A stretch of DNA of 64,000 nucleotides from Diphasiastrum complanatum (lineage: Eukaryota > Streptophyta > Lycopodiopsida > Lycopodiales > Lycopodiaceae): the NCBI GenBank assembly GCA_029204225.1, contig CM055107.1, forward strand, positions 11,479,068 through 11,543,067. Reading direction: 5' to 3'. The notes beneath the pieces are model-generated. The model ran no database searches and was not told where the DNA came from. It saw nothing but the letters and a program-made list of their open reading frames with translations. Positions within the stretch are counted from its first letter, which is position 1. Each line of letters starts with the position of its first letter. Below are positions 10,383-21,274 of this stretch, piece after piece. The translations under genes were made by a program, and so were the position numbers.

Positions 10383-11328
10383 TGTCGGAAGAAAAATGGA
10401 ACTTCGATTTCTCTTCTCGGTGATGCACTATTGGTGACTTAGTAGCGAGCATAAGAATATGATAATTTTAAAGTTTTTAATGCGCGGTCGTAGTGGAAGC
10501 AAAGAGCAGATAACCAGACAAATCAACTAGACAACCAGACAGAATGTAGAAAAGCATTGCAGTATTGACACGAATCTGAACGCAGAACCAGACAAAGTTG
10601 TAATCAGATTAAGTATAACAAAATATACAAGTCAATAATGCAAGTGAGCACAAAACAATAGCGGACGTAATTGCGTGCTTCACAAAGCTAATCACAAACT
10701 GTAAAGGTTATGAACCTATTACTACAAATCTGTCTGAAAGACAAAATCAATACGTGAAGGCATCTACAATGTCTATCTCTCAATTACCAAATCAAACTAC
10801 TGATATCGCTTGTTTGTTGACGCTTATCTATAATGCTTATGCCTGAATACCGTGATGGTATTCACTATATGCATAAATTTTACAAGTGTGCAAATGAAGA
10901 AGGTACAAAAGAGGTTGTGTCGTCTGTAGGAGATCGTGGGTGGCTATTGTTGTTGTCATAGAACGAGCGTGAAGAGGCTGCAACGTCAGGCTTCACCAAA
11001 AATAACATTGGTGAAAATGCGAAAATCGCAACACCCTTTGGCCTTTGGCCTTGTCCTTACCTAAAGGCAACCTGCATCCTTTTAAAGACAAGTGTTGCAT
11101 TTTTAAAGGTAAGTGCCGCCTATCATAAATTGCATGTAAAAATGCAATGTCGCATTTTTCGTATTTTTCGCATTTTTTGCCTGTCATAAAGTGCGTGTAA
11201 AAATGCAGTGTCGCATTTTAGGCAAGTGTCACCTATCATAAAATGCATGTAAAAATGCAGTGTCGCATTTTTCGCTTGTCATAAAATGCATGTAAAAATG
11301 CAGTGTCGCATTTTTTGCATTTTTTGCC
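10383..11328 (-). repeat. 5' LTR of copia A (outer end truncated)
   Basis: About 946 bp, starting TGTCGGAAG on the plus strand at the PBS. Positions 10750-11328 match 1-550. Matching stops at 11328, where the left arm of the large inverted repeat starts. About 44 bp present in the 3' LTR are missing here. The LTR carries four copies of a ~45-60 bp unit around ataaaatgcatgtaaaaatg (11120-11320). Confidence 0.88.
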
Positions 11329-11329
11329 T

Positions 11330-13311
11330 AGTTGAAGATCCATTCATAAGTGTCATAAATTATACTAGTACATACATCCATATAATTAAAAGTTGTGAGT
11401 GGATGTAGATAACATATAAAAGACTATTTATATATGCATGTAAAGTTTCCAACACATCAAGCATCTTGGAGTAATGGGTATATATTTCTACCAAGGATAT
11501 CATGCTTTTCCTCAAAGGAGTAGATGCAACCTTTGAAATGTGAAGATTTTGTGATCTTTGATAAAGTAGCACATTAAAAAAAAGAATTATTCAAATGGGT
11601 ACTTATCCATAGTAGCTTAAATTATTTCTTGATTGTGTATCGATCTGTTGGTAGGAAATGTCCTTTGTTCAGGCTCAAGTTTTTTTTTATGAGAAATAAA
11701 TAGGATGAAATAAGAATGTGAACACTTTTAAAGAAGATTAGGTGTGCCAAGTTGCTTCTTCATACACACATGTTAGATGATCATGTGATATTTTGTCATG
11801 ACATTTAATTTGAAATTATGTGAATCCATCACATTATTTGGCTCAAGTGTTATGATGAGAAATAAATAGAATGTTAACATTCCCTTTGTATGCCAAGTTA
11901 CTTCGTTGTACACACATGCTAGAAGATCATATGAGGTTTTGTCATGACTCTAAATCTAAAATTTTGTGAGTCCATCAAATTCCTTGGTATGGGACTACTT
12001 AAAAATTTTGTAGTGAGAGACAAGCATAATATAAAAACATAATAGCACATACAAGTGGAACATTAATAATAATCTACTAAATAGTCATTTTATATGAACG
12101 TGTACTAGTTAGGACACTTCATTACAAGTCTTCACAAGTCTATTGGTAAATACATGAGATAATTGAAAAATGTCCACAAAAGAGTGTATGTAATTATGGA
12201 CCTTATGAAAACAAAAAAAGTGAATTCCAACTTGCAATAGAGATAGTACATTGATGATGTAGACTACAACTTCCAATGGTTACATATATCAAGCTTGAGG
12301 TATTTTAAAGAGCATCACTCATATACAAATAAAGGCCTATAATTGGTGAGCTAGAGAAATGCAAAAGTAATATTATTTTTCAATAGACATGTTGTCAATA
12401 AATATAGGACTAGAATTAGAATGAATTTTTATGAAATTGCACAAGAGGCTATAAAGTTTATTATTTTTTTTGTGTGGCTAAAAGAATTGATTGAAAACAC
12501 TATATATTACATGAACCACTCCTAGTGCTTATGTGATAGATGGACATGAGCATTATTTTTCTTTGATTATGTTGAAAGTATAATGAGAGAGTACATGATT
12601 AATTAATTGATACTTTTCTCTAGTCACCAAACATATCTTAGATCCTATTGATTGATGCCACTTCTTTTGTTAGTTTGTAACTCTTCTTGACCAATTGTCT
12701 CTATCATGGTAGAAAAGTAATAAATATGGTTACTTGGAAATTGAGGAGGATTTTCACCTAAAATAAAAAGATATTTTGTAAGCGATCAAAATCAAGGCTC
12801 AAGGAAAGCCTAGCTCTTCACAAGACGTTGATGTCAGGAATTCTTTTGTTCCTTTTCATGATTTGGTGACCTTAGTCAACTCATGAAAAAAAAATGAAGT
12901 TTGGGCTACATCAAATAATGAAGTTTGACATGCAAATTCTTGTTGAAGTTTGAGTCTTGAAAGTTGGATCATTACTTCATGTTAACCTACCAAGCATCAC
13001 ATTGATGGACTAATTGACATATTTACTTTTATGAATTGTTATACTATTGACACTGATTAGTGGAATATAGATTTTATTGAAAGCATGATATCAATGATGT
13101 TGAAAATATAAGTCCAAATGTGTATTCCAAAATCTAGACATTATCATAGTCATGGTTCATGATTTTTTTGAAGAAAAGTCACCACTAAGGGATGATAATA
13201 TTGTGTTATGACTAAGTATTCAGAGTATGGAGATATCCTATAAAAAAATGAGAGGCTAAAATTCCTTCTAATAAAAAGGCATGTTATTTTAATAAAAATT
13301 CTTTGATTGAT
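11330..13311 (+). repeat. Left arm of ~2-kb inverted repeat
   Basis: This ~1.98-kb segment is the reverse complement of 30076-32154. Over the first ~300 bp I estimate 93-95% identity by eye. The outer end starts AGTTGAAGATCC and the inner end stops at CTTTGATTGAT on both arms. Inside lies a tandem duplication of ~160 bp (about 11672-11990, each unit starting ggctcaag), also present in the right arm. No long frame is evident except the last ~90 bp, which stay open into the interior. No target duplication is visible: the left flank is a truncated copia LTR. Confidence 0.9.
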
Positions 13312-13560
13312 ATTACTCTTATAGGAGCTAGTCATCTTTTTGTGGCAACCACTGGAATACTACATAATGATTTAGATATGATCATAACATGCAAATTGTA
13401 AACTCTTCCTCAAACCATAAAAAATATATAGAAAGGAAATGATCACTTAAAGTTGCAAATCATAGGCTAAAAATAGAGAGACCTTGTTACACTCCTAATC
13501 CCTTAAGCTTGCCAGTTAAACCAATTGGTGAGGAGAATGATCGTTCTTTTTATACTTAGC
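13312..13560. other. Inner flank of left inverted-repeat arm
   Basis: The frame that leaves the arm (NSLID) stays open here for about 30 codons (ITLIGASHLFVATTG) and stops near 13400. The rest is AT-rich without a recognisable feature. Confidence 0.35.
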
Positions 13561-13569
13561 TTAAAAGCA

Positions 13570-15360
13570 CAACCTTATGTTGTAGTATATGGTTACTTAG
13601 TCCTATCAAGGATGATTGTTAGGTTTCAGCCACAGGGATTGGTCTAGCCAAAACTCCCCAGTGAGGGAAGGACCCACACCATCTTTATGCAAGCAATCAT
13701 AATGTGGCCACTTCCAATCTTGGGGACCCCATTGATTACTCTGTACTCCTAGGTCAATGAGATTTTTCCAAGCTCTCAGAAGTATGACCATAGAGAGATT
13801 GTCCTCAACATGTTTACTAAACGAAGCCTAGAGCAGTTAGCGCATTGCATATGCATAGTGTTCAGACAACCTGTGCTATCTAGAGATGGTGGTTACAAAC
13901 ATATATCATAGCTAGAATAAAAAAATTGTTGGCATCTACTTCTATGGCGATATCTCTTGTTTGTACTTCACGAGCCATGGTATCAAAGGCTATGATGTCT
14001 AAGAGAGCAGGTCCGAGGATACGTATGACTAGGCAAAATCTACGTGGACTAACCTGATGGGCCCCATCCATGTCACATTTCTTGATCAACGTCTTCAGTT
14101 CCTAGGTTGTCAACACACGGTGTTGTTACTAGTAACATGTGCGTTTACTAAGCTCATGTCTGAATGTCTAGGGGAATTCTTGGTTGGCTCCTCTAATGAC
14201 TACAATTAAATCTTTGGTAGATGGGGCTGGTGAGGGGATATGACATGTTGTTGTCAGTTCGGTGTATCGCGTAGTTGCTATGCCTACGCAAATCCAAGGT
14301 AAACTATTACTCAAGTCATATACATGCAAAGGGCTTTCATCGGCCCTGTTTCTAATACGAAACAGATGGTCGCTTGGGATAAGAATCCCGGGACGTGTTG
14401 GTTACAGAAATGGTAATAGGCTATACGTTATCGCACTGCTTGATAGAAATCCCCAAGTAATGGTAAGTCCTTTAGTGTAAAACTCATCATGAGGGGTTAT
14501 GGTTGGGTGCTCCACTATTTGTAGTTGTAGAGAACACGTTGTCACTAATACCCATTGATGGCCTGTTTTGATGTATACGGAAGCTCTTACCCAAAATCTC
14601 TTGTTGTCAACCTCAATTGCTAGATCTCCTATACGGAGACCAAGTATCGTAGTATCAAGTCCTACAATTGTCACATACATGCCATTGATCCATAGAATGG
14701 GACAATATCATTGTGGGTAGAAGGCGTCTGTCATACCTTTGTCTTCATAAGTTTTTTCTCGTATCACTCACTTTGGTACTAAGGTATGCACCTTGTGACA
14801 CTGATTAGATCGACTGATGAGGTCTAGTAGGCTTGGATTAAGAGGGGTGGTCCTCACAGGCGTAGTTCTAAGACCCCATTGCTAGCATTATGGCAAGGAT
14901 ACATTGTGAGTCTTATGTGATAGGGAAGTTCCTTGATAGGGAGTATTTCGCATTATATTTTGAGTATTGGGGATATGACACTGAATCTTAGTTGATGGCA
15001 TGGTACATATGCCTATATTCTTTGGATTTCTAGGGACATGTGATAATCAGGTTTTTTGACCTATGGGTATTGCGACATAGTGGTTACCGTAAATTGGGTG
15101 GTGTAGGCGAAAGATTTTTCTTGCCATCAACAACTCTAGAAGGTGTGTGTTTCATACTAGCAACTCATTATTATGTTGGATGAAGTCCCTACATGATAGA
15201 CATGCATAGTATGGCAACTTCTTGGCATTGACAGTGGTCTATGTAGGGTCTAATGATATCCTCTTTGAGTTGGATATGACATAGCTACTCCTCCCAAATT
15301 TATGTTTCTCTTGGAACTCAATCAAATGCATCGACAATTCAAGCATGATCTTTCTGAGAT
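13570..15360 (-). pseudogene. Unidentified coding-like remnant
   Basis: I do not recognise this sequence. The minus strand holds several open stretches in different frames, among them 14402-14680 (ILGLRIGDLAIEVDNKRFWV) and 13880-14089 (TRDIAIEVDANNFFI). The two share a GDLAIEVDNK/TRDIAIEVDA pattern, so a repeated or duplicated protein segment is possible. Base composition is less AT-rich than the flanks, consistent with decayed coding DNA. Many stops and frameshifts are present. It sits inside the inverted-repeat block, next to the left arm. A decayed gene of the block itself or a captured host fragment are both possible. Confidence 0.35.
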
Positions 15361-15639
15361 GATCTTGAACTTTCAGAACATCCCACTCTCTCCAATGTGC
15401 ACTCTATTCAAATACGACATAATAGTCGAGTAATAATTATATGGTCAGCGTTAATGATAAGTACCAAGGGTCTTATGATGGTTATTTTTTTAGATAATCT
15501 GACAAAAAATATATGTGTGGAAAGGACCATATCAACAAAATCTATAATGTATAATAAAGGACATAAGAAAGATTAATTACTATTTTATGATTACTTAAAT
15601 ATTTTATCTTTGCATGAGAGTTGACGAACTGAGTTCATC

Positions 15640-16520
15640 AACAATACCAATGTTGTAGGAATAGAATGGAAGTTGGTGACTATGATACCCAATCTAGCCA
15701 AAAAAAAATGGAGGCAAAAAATGATGGAAGAAAAAACGTAGATTATCAACAATCATAGGATAAGTTTGCCACTTCCTCAATTGTGCCTACGAATCTTTTA
15801 GAGAACATAAATCTGGACGATATTCAGCAAACACAAGAGGACAACGAAGATAATACATTGATAGAAAGTATTCCTAATCATGAACTCTTGCTTGCAGATT
15901 TCCAAGAATAACAAATGCCATCAAATGAAGAGAGTGCGCATCTTGATGGTATGAAAGGAAAAGAAGATGTTGTGGATTCTGTTGACACAACAGCCAAAAT
16001 TGCTAGTAAATAGGACAAATTTTTGTACAAACTTTGAAATGAGAGCAAAGTGGTCTATTTCACAAGAAACATTTTTTTCAAGTAATCTGGGATGTTTTTT
16101 CCTTTTAATTTAGATTGTCAAGATATTTTTTTGAAAAAAATTCAAAACAATATTTTTTTTCAAATACTATTCTGCTTCTGTTGTACAACTGGTTTGAAGA
16201 CAATACTTTTTGAAGAACATATGCCATCAATTAACGAGAGTGCGCACCTTAATGATATGAAAAGAATATAATATATCATGGATTATAGCGAGACAAAAGT
16301 TAAACAATGCGGTATTTAGTACCAATACTTGTAGCTAAAAATAAGATTACAATGATGCATTCCACAAGAAGCACTTTTGATAAGCATGTTATGAAATATT
16401 TTTGTAAATAATTTTGTCATAATCTTTTTTTGAAATAATTATAAACAAAATTTTTAATTGAATTGTTTCGTTATTTTTTTTGTATATTTGGTTTGATGAC
16501 AATGAATTTTGCAGACGAGT
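15640..16520 (+). repeat. Diverged direct duplication of ~300 bp with exon-like pieces
   Basis: The segment from about 15916 (atgccatcaaatgaagagag) recurs near 16226 (atgccatcaattaacgagag), and the following ~200 bp also align loosely. The first unit is preceded by an open frame of acidic, Asn/Gln-rich residues (LENINLDDIQQTQEDNEDNT) and by a ctcttgcttgcag acceptor-like site. A third acceptor-like ttttgcag is near 16514. It looks like duplicated exon-intron sequence, but I cannot name the gene. Confidence 0.4.
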
Positions 16521-16803
16521 TTCAATCTCCAAAAAAACAAGAGGAAAGTTTCTATAAACTAATGCATTTAAGTTTTGTATATATACTTTTTGCTTTCTCT
16601 GAATAATAATTTTAGTTCATGTTAATAATTTCATTGGATATTTATGTGGTGACTAATATGAATGTACGTTTTTTTAGCAGAAGTGTGTTTTTTGATTAGT
16701 TTGCGAATTTTTATTTTTCTTATGACATTCGCATAATATTAGACCTAAATGGCATTCTCATAAGAAAATGTGATACTGGTCCACAATGTTCAAGGGATAA
16801 GAA

Positions 16804-17622
16804 ATGACAATCAAAATAGATCAGATTGCGATATGGGTGGCTGAAATTTCTAAAAAAACATTTTCACAGTTAAAGATTGGCACTTGGTCCATTATGGACT
16901 ATGAAACCATGCTTAATATCCTGCTCTTCCATGGAAAGGGAGGCATGTCAAAAGCTTCCATTTTTCCATGTTGTGGAGCCAAGAAAATTGCTACCAACAT
17001 TCAACTATAATGTGTCCTGAAAAGCCTTTTGTAACTGCTAATTTCAAACCCTTATGTTATATATGGCATCATTTCTATCTTAGACTCAAGAAACACAACA
17101 CGGTGCTTATTGATTATTCACCATACAAATCATGCATGAATAGTTCATTGAATTGTATATTTCTAGACCGACAACAACTATCTTAATGATGTCCTATGGC
17201 CATACTTAGAACAAATGAAAGAAGCTCCAAACATTGAGAGCTATGTAAATTCACATTCCATTGGACAAGAAGCGGTTACTACTAGTCATCCGTACTACAA
17301 TTTGCTTAGAGAAGTGATAGAAGTTCCTTGGGACTCGTGGAAATCAAAAAAATTTACATAGGAACAAAAATTGCACCAAGTTGGAGGTTTGGCTACTGGG
17401 ATGGCACATGAGCAAACTTCATTATGCGAGGTGTTGGAATTAGAACAGGTGGAGCTTCTTTATGCTCTTATGCAGAAACCCAAGCCATGGAAGCTTTCAA
17501 GAGGAGATGTATTTGCTATTTGTACACATTTTGGGCTCCAACAAGATAAATTTGGTGAACAAGCAATGAGAGCGTACATAATCAATTTGGTGAATAGACT
17601 CGAGCAAGAAAGAGCAATGTAG
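16804..17622 (+). pseudogene. Unidentified gene remnant with probable last exon
   Basis: I do not recognise this protein. From 17167, right after a good 3' splice site (tatatttctag), a plus-strand frame runs to the stop at 17620-17622, about 150 codons with one TAG near 17359. It begins TDNNYLNDVLWPYLEQ and later has LCEVLELEQVELLYALMQ and LQQDKFGEQAMRAYI; the composition is that of a soluble globular protein. Upstream, 16804-17010 and 16968-17186 are open in other frames and may be exons or intron. It lies in the inverted-repeat block. A transposase C-terminus, a captured host gene or a viral gene are all open. Confidence 0.4.
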
Positions 17623-17639
17623 TTTATTCATTTGTTTTA

Positions 17640-18539
17640 CCAGTTTGGCAGATGACATTCACATATAGAAAATACTTGTTGGATAACTTCTATTGATTGT
17701 CACTTTTACATTGGTTTTTCACTTTAGATACTCATGACTATTTTAAACAAAAAGTACGCACTATGAAATAAAACTTTTGAACATTGTATGTTTGTTTATT
17801 TGTTTTAATGTATCTTTGCAATGATTATAGCATTAATCGTAGATAATACCAACACTATATAAATATCATGTAAAAAAATTGATTTTTATGTTTGTATATA
17901 TTTTCTTGTGTGAATTGTACAATGTTTGGATAAATGTATATTCACATTCTACAATGTTTAGAAATAAGTTATGCTTGTGTTGACGTGAATACTATCACCT
18001 GAAATTGATAAGTCTAGTATGCTTACATGATATACAAGATTCAACATTAAAAAAAAAACTTGCCCATTAAAATTACATGATAATATATTTAGGCAATTGA
18101 AAGTACATGATTCAAGTAAAAGTTATTCCTAAACAGAATATATATTCAGCAAGAAAAGATTGCAATTCAAGCATGTTGTCAACAATAAAAAATAGAAATG
18201 TTGTATAGTGTTGCATATGAAAAACATCAATTCATCATTCTATAAGGGCATTTTGCAACTACCATACTAATTAAAAAAAAACAAAATTTATCAAATCGAG
18301 ATATCTTCTTTTCATATTGACAATACGTGATTTACAATCAATTTGTTTTCAAAAGACCTATTTAGTTCGGCTAAAAACTTCCAATACAAGCATGTTCTCA
18401 ACAATAAGAATTCGAAATGAATTATGAATAGATGAAAAATATTTGTTTATAATTCTATAATAGCACTTAGCAGTTTTCAAAATATTAAAAAAGAATCAAT
18501 ATTTATTAAAGTAATATATCTTCTTCTAAAAATGAGACT
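17640..18539. other. AT-rich spacer without recognisable features
   Basis: About 900 bp of AT-rich DNA. It contains a loose direct repeat (caattcaagcatgttgtcaa near 18165 and caatacaagcatgttctcaa near 18382), but I see no gene, LTR or RNA. Confidence 0.5.
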
Positions 18540-19783
18540 TGCAAGAGTCTCAAACTTTCTAAAACTATCTTCCATTTGCATTTGACAGTCTTGCGCTTAT
18601 GTGGTAATGGCTCCAACGCCCATACCTAGTTCTTCGTCATGGACTCCATCTCTTCGTTCATGGCTTGGATCCATCTGTCCTTTTCTAGACCTTCAATCGC
18701 CTCCTCAAAAGTCTGTGGTTTGCCACTGAACCCACAGAACTCTTCTATTGTGGAAACTGAACTGCCTGGCACATATCTTGCTGGCGCTCTTCGTGGCCTT
18801 GTCAACCTTCTAGGAGGTCCTCCTGGAACAGCTATGCCTTTGCCCTTGTCTGCTTTGCTCGGTCCATAACCGTTTTGGTTTACAGGAACTGCGGCGGCAG
18901 GTTGCCTCTCGAATCTTTCTTCGTCAGATTCGTCGCTCGAATGAGAGACGACTCAAAAATTTTCATTTTCGTATTCATCTGCTACTCCCTCTGTCACTGG
19001 CAGCAGGTCATAGTACTGTCTCTCCAAAACTCCGTAGCTGACAGGATCGTCATTGGCCATTGTCCTGCTCTCATCGAATCTGACATCTCTCACTGTTTTC
19101 ACAGTGTTCATGTCTGACATGTAGATTCTGTTATATGATGAATTGTTGTCATAACCTACCAGAAATCCCTACTCAGCTTTCTCATCAAGCTTCTTTCAAA
19201 GCTTATTAGGAATATGTGCATATGCTGCACATCCAAATATTCTGATGTGAGACAGGTTGGGCTTTCTACCCCACCATAGCTCATGTGGTATCGTGTGAGG
19301 AACACCAGATTTAACCGTCCTGTTCTGGATGTATGCGGCTGTAGCTACTGCTTCAGCCCACAGTGCCCTTGGAGCCTTGATATAGGCCACCATGCATCTG
19401 ACTGCTTCCATTAGGGTCATGTTCTTTCGTTCAGCAACACCATTGTGCTGTGGTGTGTAGGCTGTTGAATGATGCCACAGTCATTGCAGAAGTCGGTGAA
19501 GTGATTCGAGAATTATTCGCCACCTCGATCTGTTATGATCTACTTCACTTTGCTGTCTGTGCATCTTTCTGCCCAATTCATGTATTCTGTGAATTTATCG
19601 AGCCTTATTCTGAATAAAGTACACTCTGGCAAATTTGCTATAATTATCAATGAAGGTTATGTAATACTTTGAACCTCCTACTGAGATCACGTTGAATGGT
19701 CCGCAGATGTCAGAGTGCACTAGCTCCAGAATCTTTGTCGTTCTATAGGAGTCTTTGATGAATGGTGTGTGTGACATCTTGCC
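18540..19783 (-). mobile_element. Truncated Ty1/copia element C
   Basis: Minus-strand copia pol fragment without LTRs. Integrase: 19595-19783 (KMSHTPFIKDSYRTTKILEL, then VHSDICGPF and YYITFIDNYSKFARVYF) and 19196-19420 (RCMVAYIKAPRALWAEAVAT and PHELWWGRKPNLSHIRIFGC). RT N-terminus at about 18545-18660 (MNEEMESMTKN and KRKTVKCKWK patterns), then an abrupt end. The right end is cut within the integrase zinc region, where gypsy D begins with no gap. Stops are present near 19480, 19510 and 18635. Confidence 0.85.
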
Positions 19784-19786
19784 AAG

Positions 19787-20272
19787 GTGGATGAGGAGCC
19801 AGTAGCGCCTGAGCCCATCTATTGTGCGGGCTATGATGAAACAAGTAATGTCCTCCACATCGGAGCAGCATGGGAAAGTGAGGAACACAACATCACTTTG
19901 TCAATCAAACACAAGAGATATGAGAATAAGGCAGCAGTGGTAGATGGAGGATCAGGTGTCAATCTAATCTCTACTACTTTGTACAAAAAATGGGGATTAC
20001 AAGGATTGAAGCCATCCAGATTTGCCATCAAGCTAGCAGATCAATCCTGTGTGAAACCAAAAGGTGTAGTTGCTGATATTCCCGTAAGGATAGCAGACAT
20101 GCAGTATCTGATTACTTTTGTGGCCATGGATATACCTGAATCTCCATCTGCATACCGTATTTTATTGGGAAGACCATGGTTGAGGGCTGCGCAAGTAGTA
20201 CACAACTGGGCTACAGGGAAATTCACCTTCGAGAACAGAGAACAGGCTATAAAGGTAGATCCAACCACATAG
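19787..20272 (+). pseudogene. Gypsy D protease
   Basis: About 160 open codons. Motifs: SNVLHIGAAWESEEHNITL, then AAVVDGGSGVNLIS with the active-site Asp, and YRILLGRPWLRAAQVVHNWA near the C-terminus. The DGGSG form of the active site is shared with element E and is common in plant gypsy elements. The true N-terminus is lost at the junction with copia C: element E has about 40 more residues here. Confidence 0.9.
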
Positions 20273-20275
20273 GCG

Positions 20276-21274
20276 GTGAAACCTATTGCACCCAAAGTTG
20301 ATGACAGATCATCCACGACACATCATAGGATTGACCGTTCACGGCCAGCCAAGGGAGGTCACTATCATTCAGAGATGGATGTCATGAGGTGGACAGATGC
20401 ATTAGCAACTATTGACTGCCAGACATGTCAATATGAATTAGATCCAGAACCGAGTACATCTTCATCCAAATGTTACACTATGGACACACCAATCACATTT
20501 GGAGTGAATATGATAAACGTAGCATGGTTGTCAGCGGAGCCGATTGAGAACCCAGTGGACGATCATCTAGTCCCTTGGCAACATGCTCTAACTTATAATA
20601 AGGAGATTGAGCTAACTGATGAACAAGTCCTACACCACATGGACCCAGATCATTATGGAACCAAGAAGGTACTAGCTCAACCACCACAAAGGTCTGCTAT
20701 GGTGAAAGTCTCAAGGATTGAACCACCCAAGGCACCTGCGAATAAGAAGAATCAGTTGAAGCAACGCTACAACCAGGTGATCCGATGGAGTGACCTACCC
20801 GAAGAGGCAATAGCTATAGTAGATGTTGATATTCGCAACCATGAGGCAAATGTCACAACAATCCCAAAGAAAGACAACAAGGATGAAACCATCAAAATGA
20901 CAAAAAAGGGGAAGAAGAAGGTGTTGGATTTCTTAAAGTCAATTAAGTTGGACTCAGATATAGTGTCATCTTCTACACAGGTGACAAAAAATAAAAAAAT
21001 GACCAGTCGGGCCAAGGTCAATATGCTGAAAGAGGAATCTCGACAAGCTCCAATTCATGAGATGCCTGATACTTTCAAGAATTATACATTGGACAACGTG
21101 GTAATCATGATGTCGCAAGCCCAACGAGAACCTGATCAAAGTCAAGCACCAACGGAACAAGTCTTCGAGGGACCTGCGCGAACACAGCCAATGAATCTTG
21201 CAAAACTAGGAGAAGAAGAAAGGATAGTGCATGTGGGAGAGCAATTAACACCCACGCAGTTCAAGAGACTATGA
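20276..21274 (+). pseudogene. Gypsy D protease-RT linker region
   Basis: 332 open codons between protease and RT, with no enzyme motif. The segment is hydrophilic and Lys/Glu-rich (for example TKKGKKKVLDFLKSIKLDSD) and probably forms the spacer of the pol polyprotein. The start of the linker (MRWTDALATIDCQTCQ) is recognisable in element E, where most of the rest is deleted. The frame continues from the protease after one TAG at 20270. Confidence 0.75.

Larger units (their letters stand above)
1..11328 (-). mobile_element. Ty1/copia retrotransposon A (nested host element)
   Basis: Minus-strand copia element. Its 5' LTR is 10383-11328 and its 3' LTR is 1-592, which continues past the left edge. 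The two LTR copies share the same sequence in the same orientation. Between them, reading on the minus strand, come PBS, gag, protease, integrase, RT and RNase H, which is the copia domain order. Gag starts at 10148 and is split by element B (5183-10126) and by a solo LTR (4189-4839). With both insertions removed the element would be about 5.7 kb, normal for copia. Stops and frameshifts in every domain indicate a dead copy. The outer ~44 bp of the 5' LTR is missing, so no target-site duplication can be read. Confidence 0.93.

Noticed and set aside
11090-11328. Regularly spaced repeats in the copia A LTR resembling a CRISPR array
   Set aside because: They lie inside a plant LTR, units differ in length and sequence, there are no unique spacers of constant size and no cas genes; this is a U3 tandem repeat.
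13470-13550. SINE A box (accaattggtttaactggca, minus strand)
   Set aside because: No B box at the right distance and no A-tail; too weak to call.
19831-21160. Minus-strand frames over gypsy D
   Set aside because: Shadows of the plus-strand protease and linker, which carry the family motifs.
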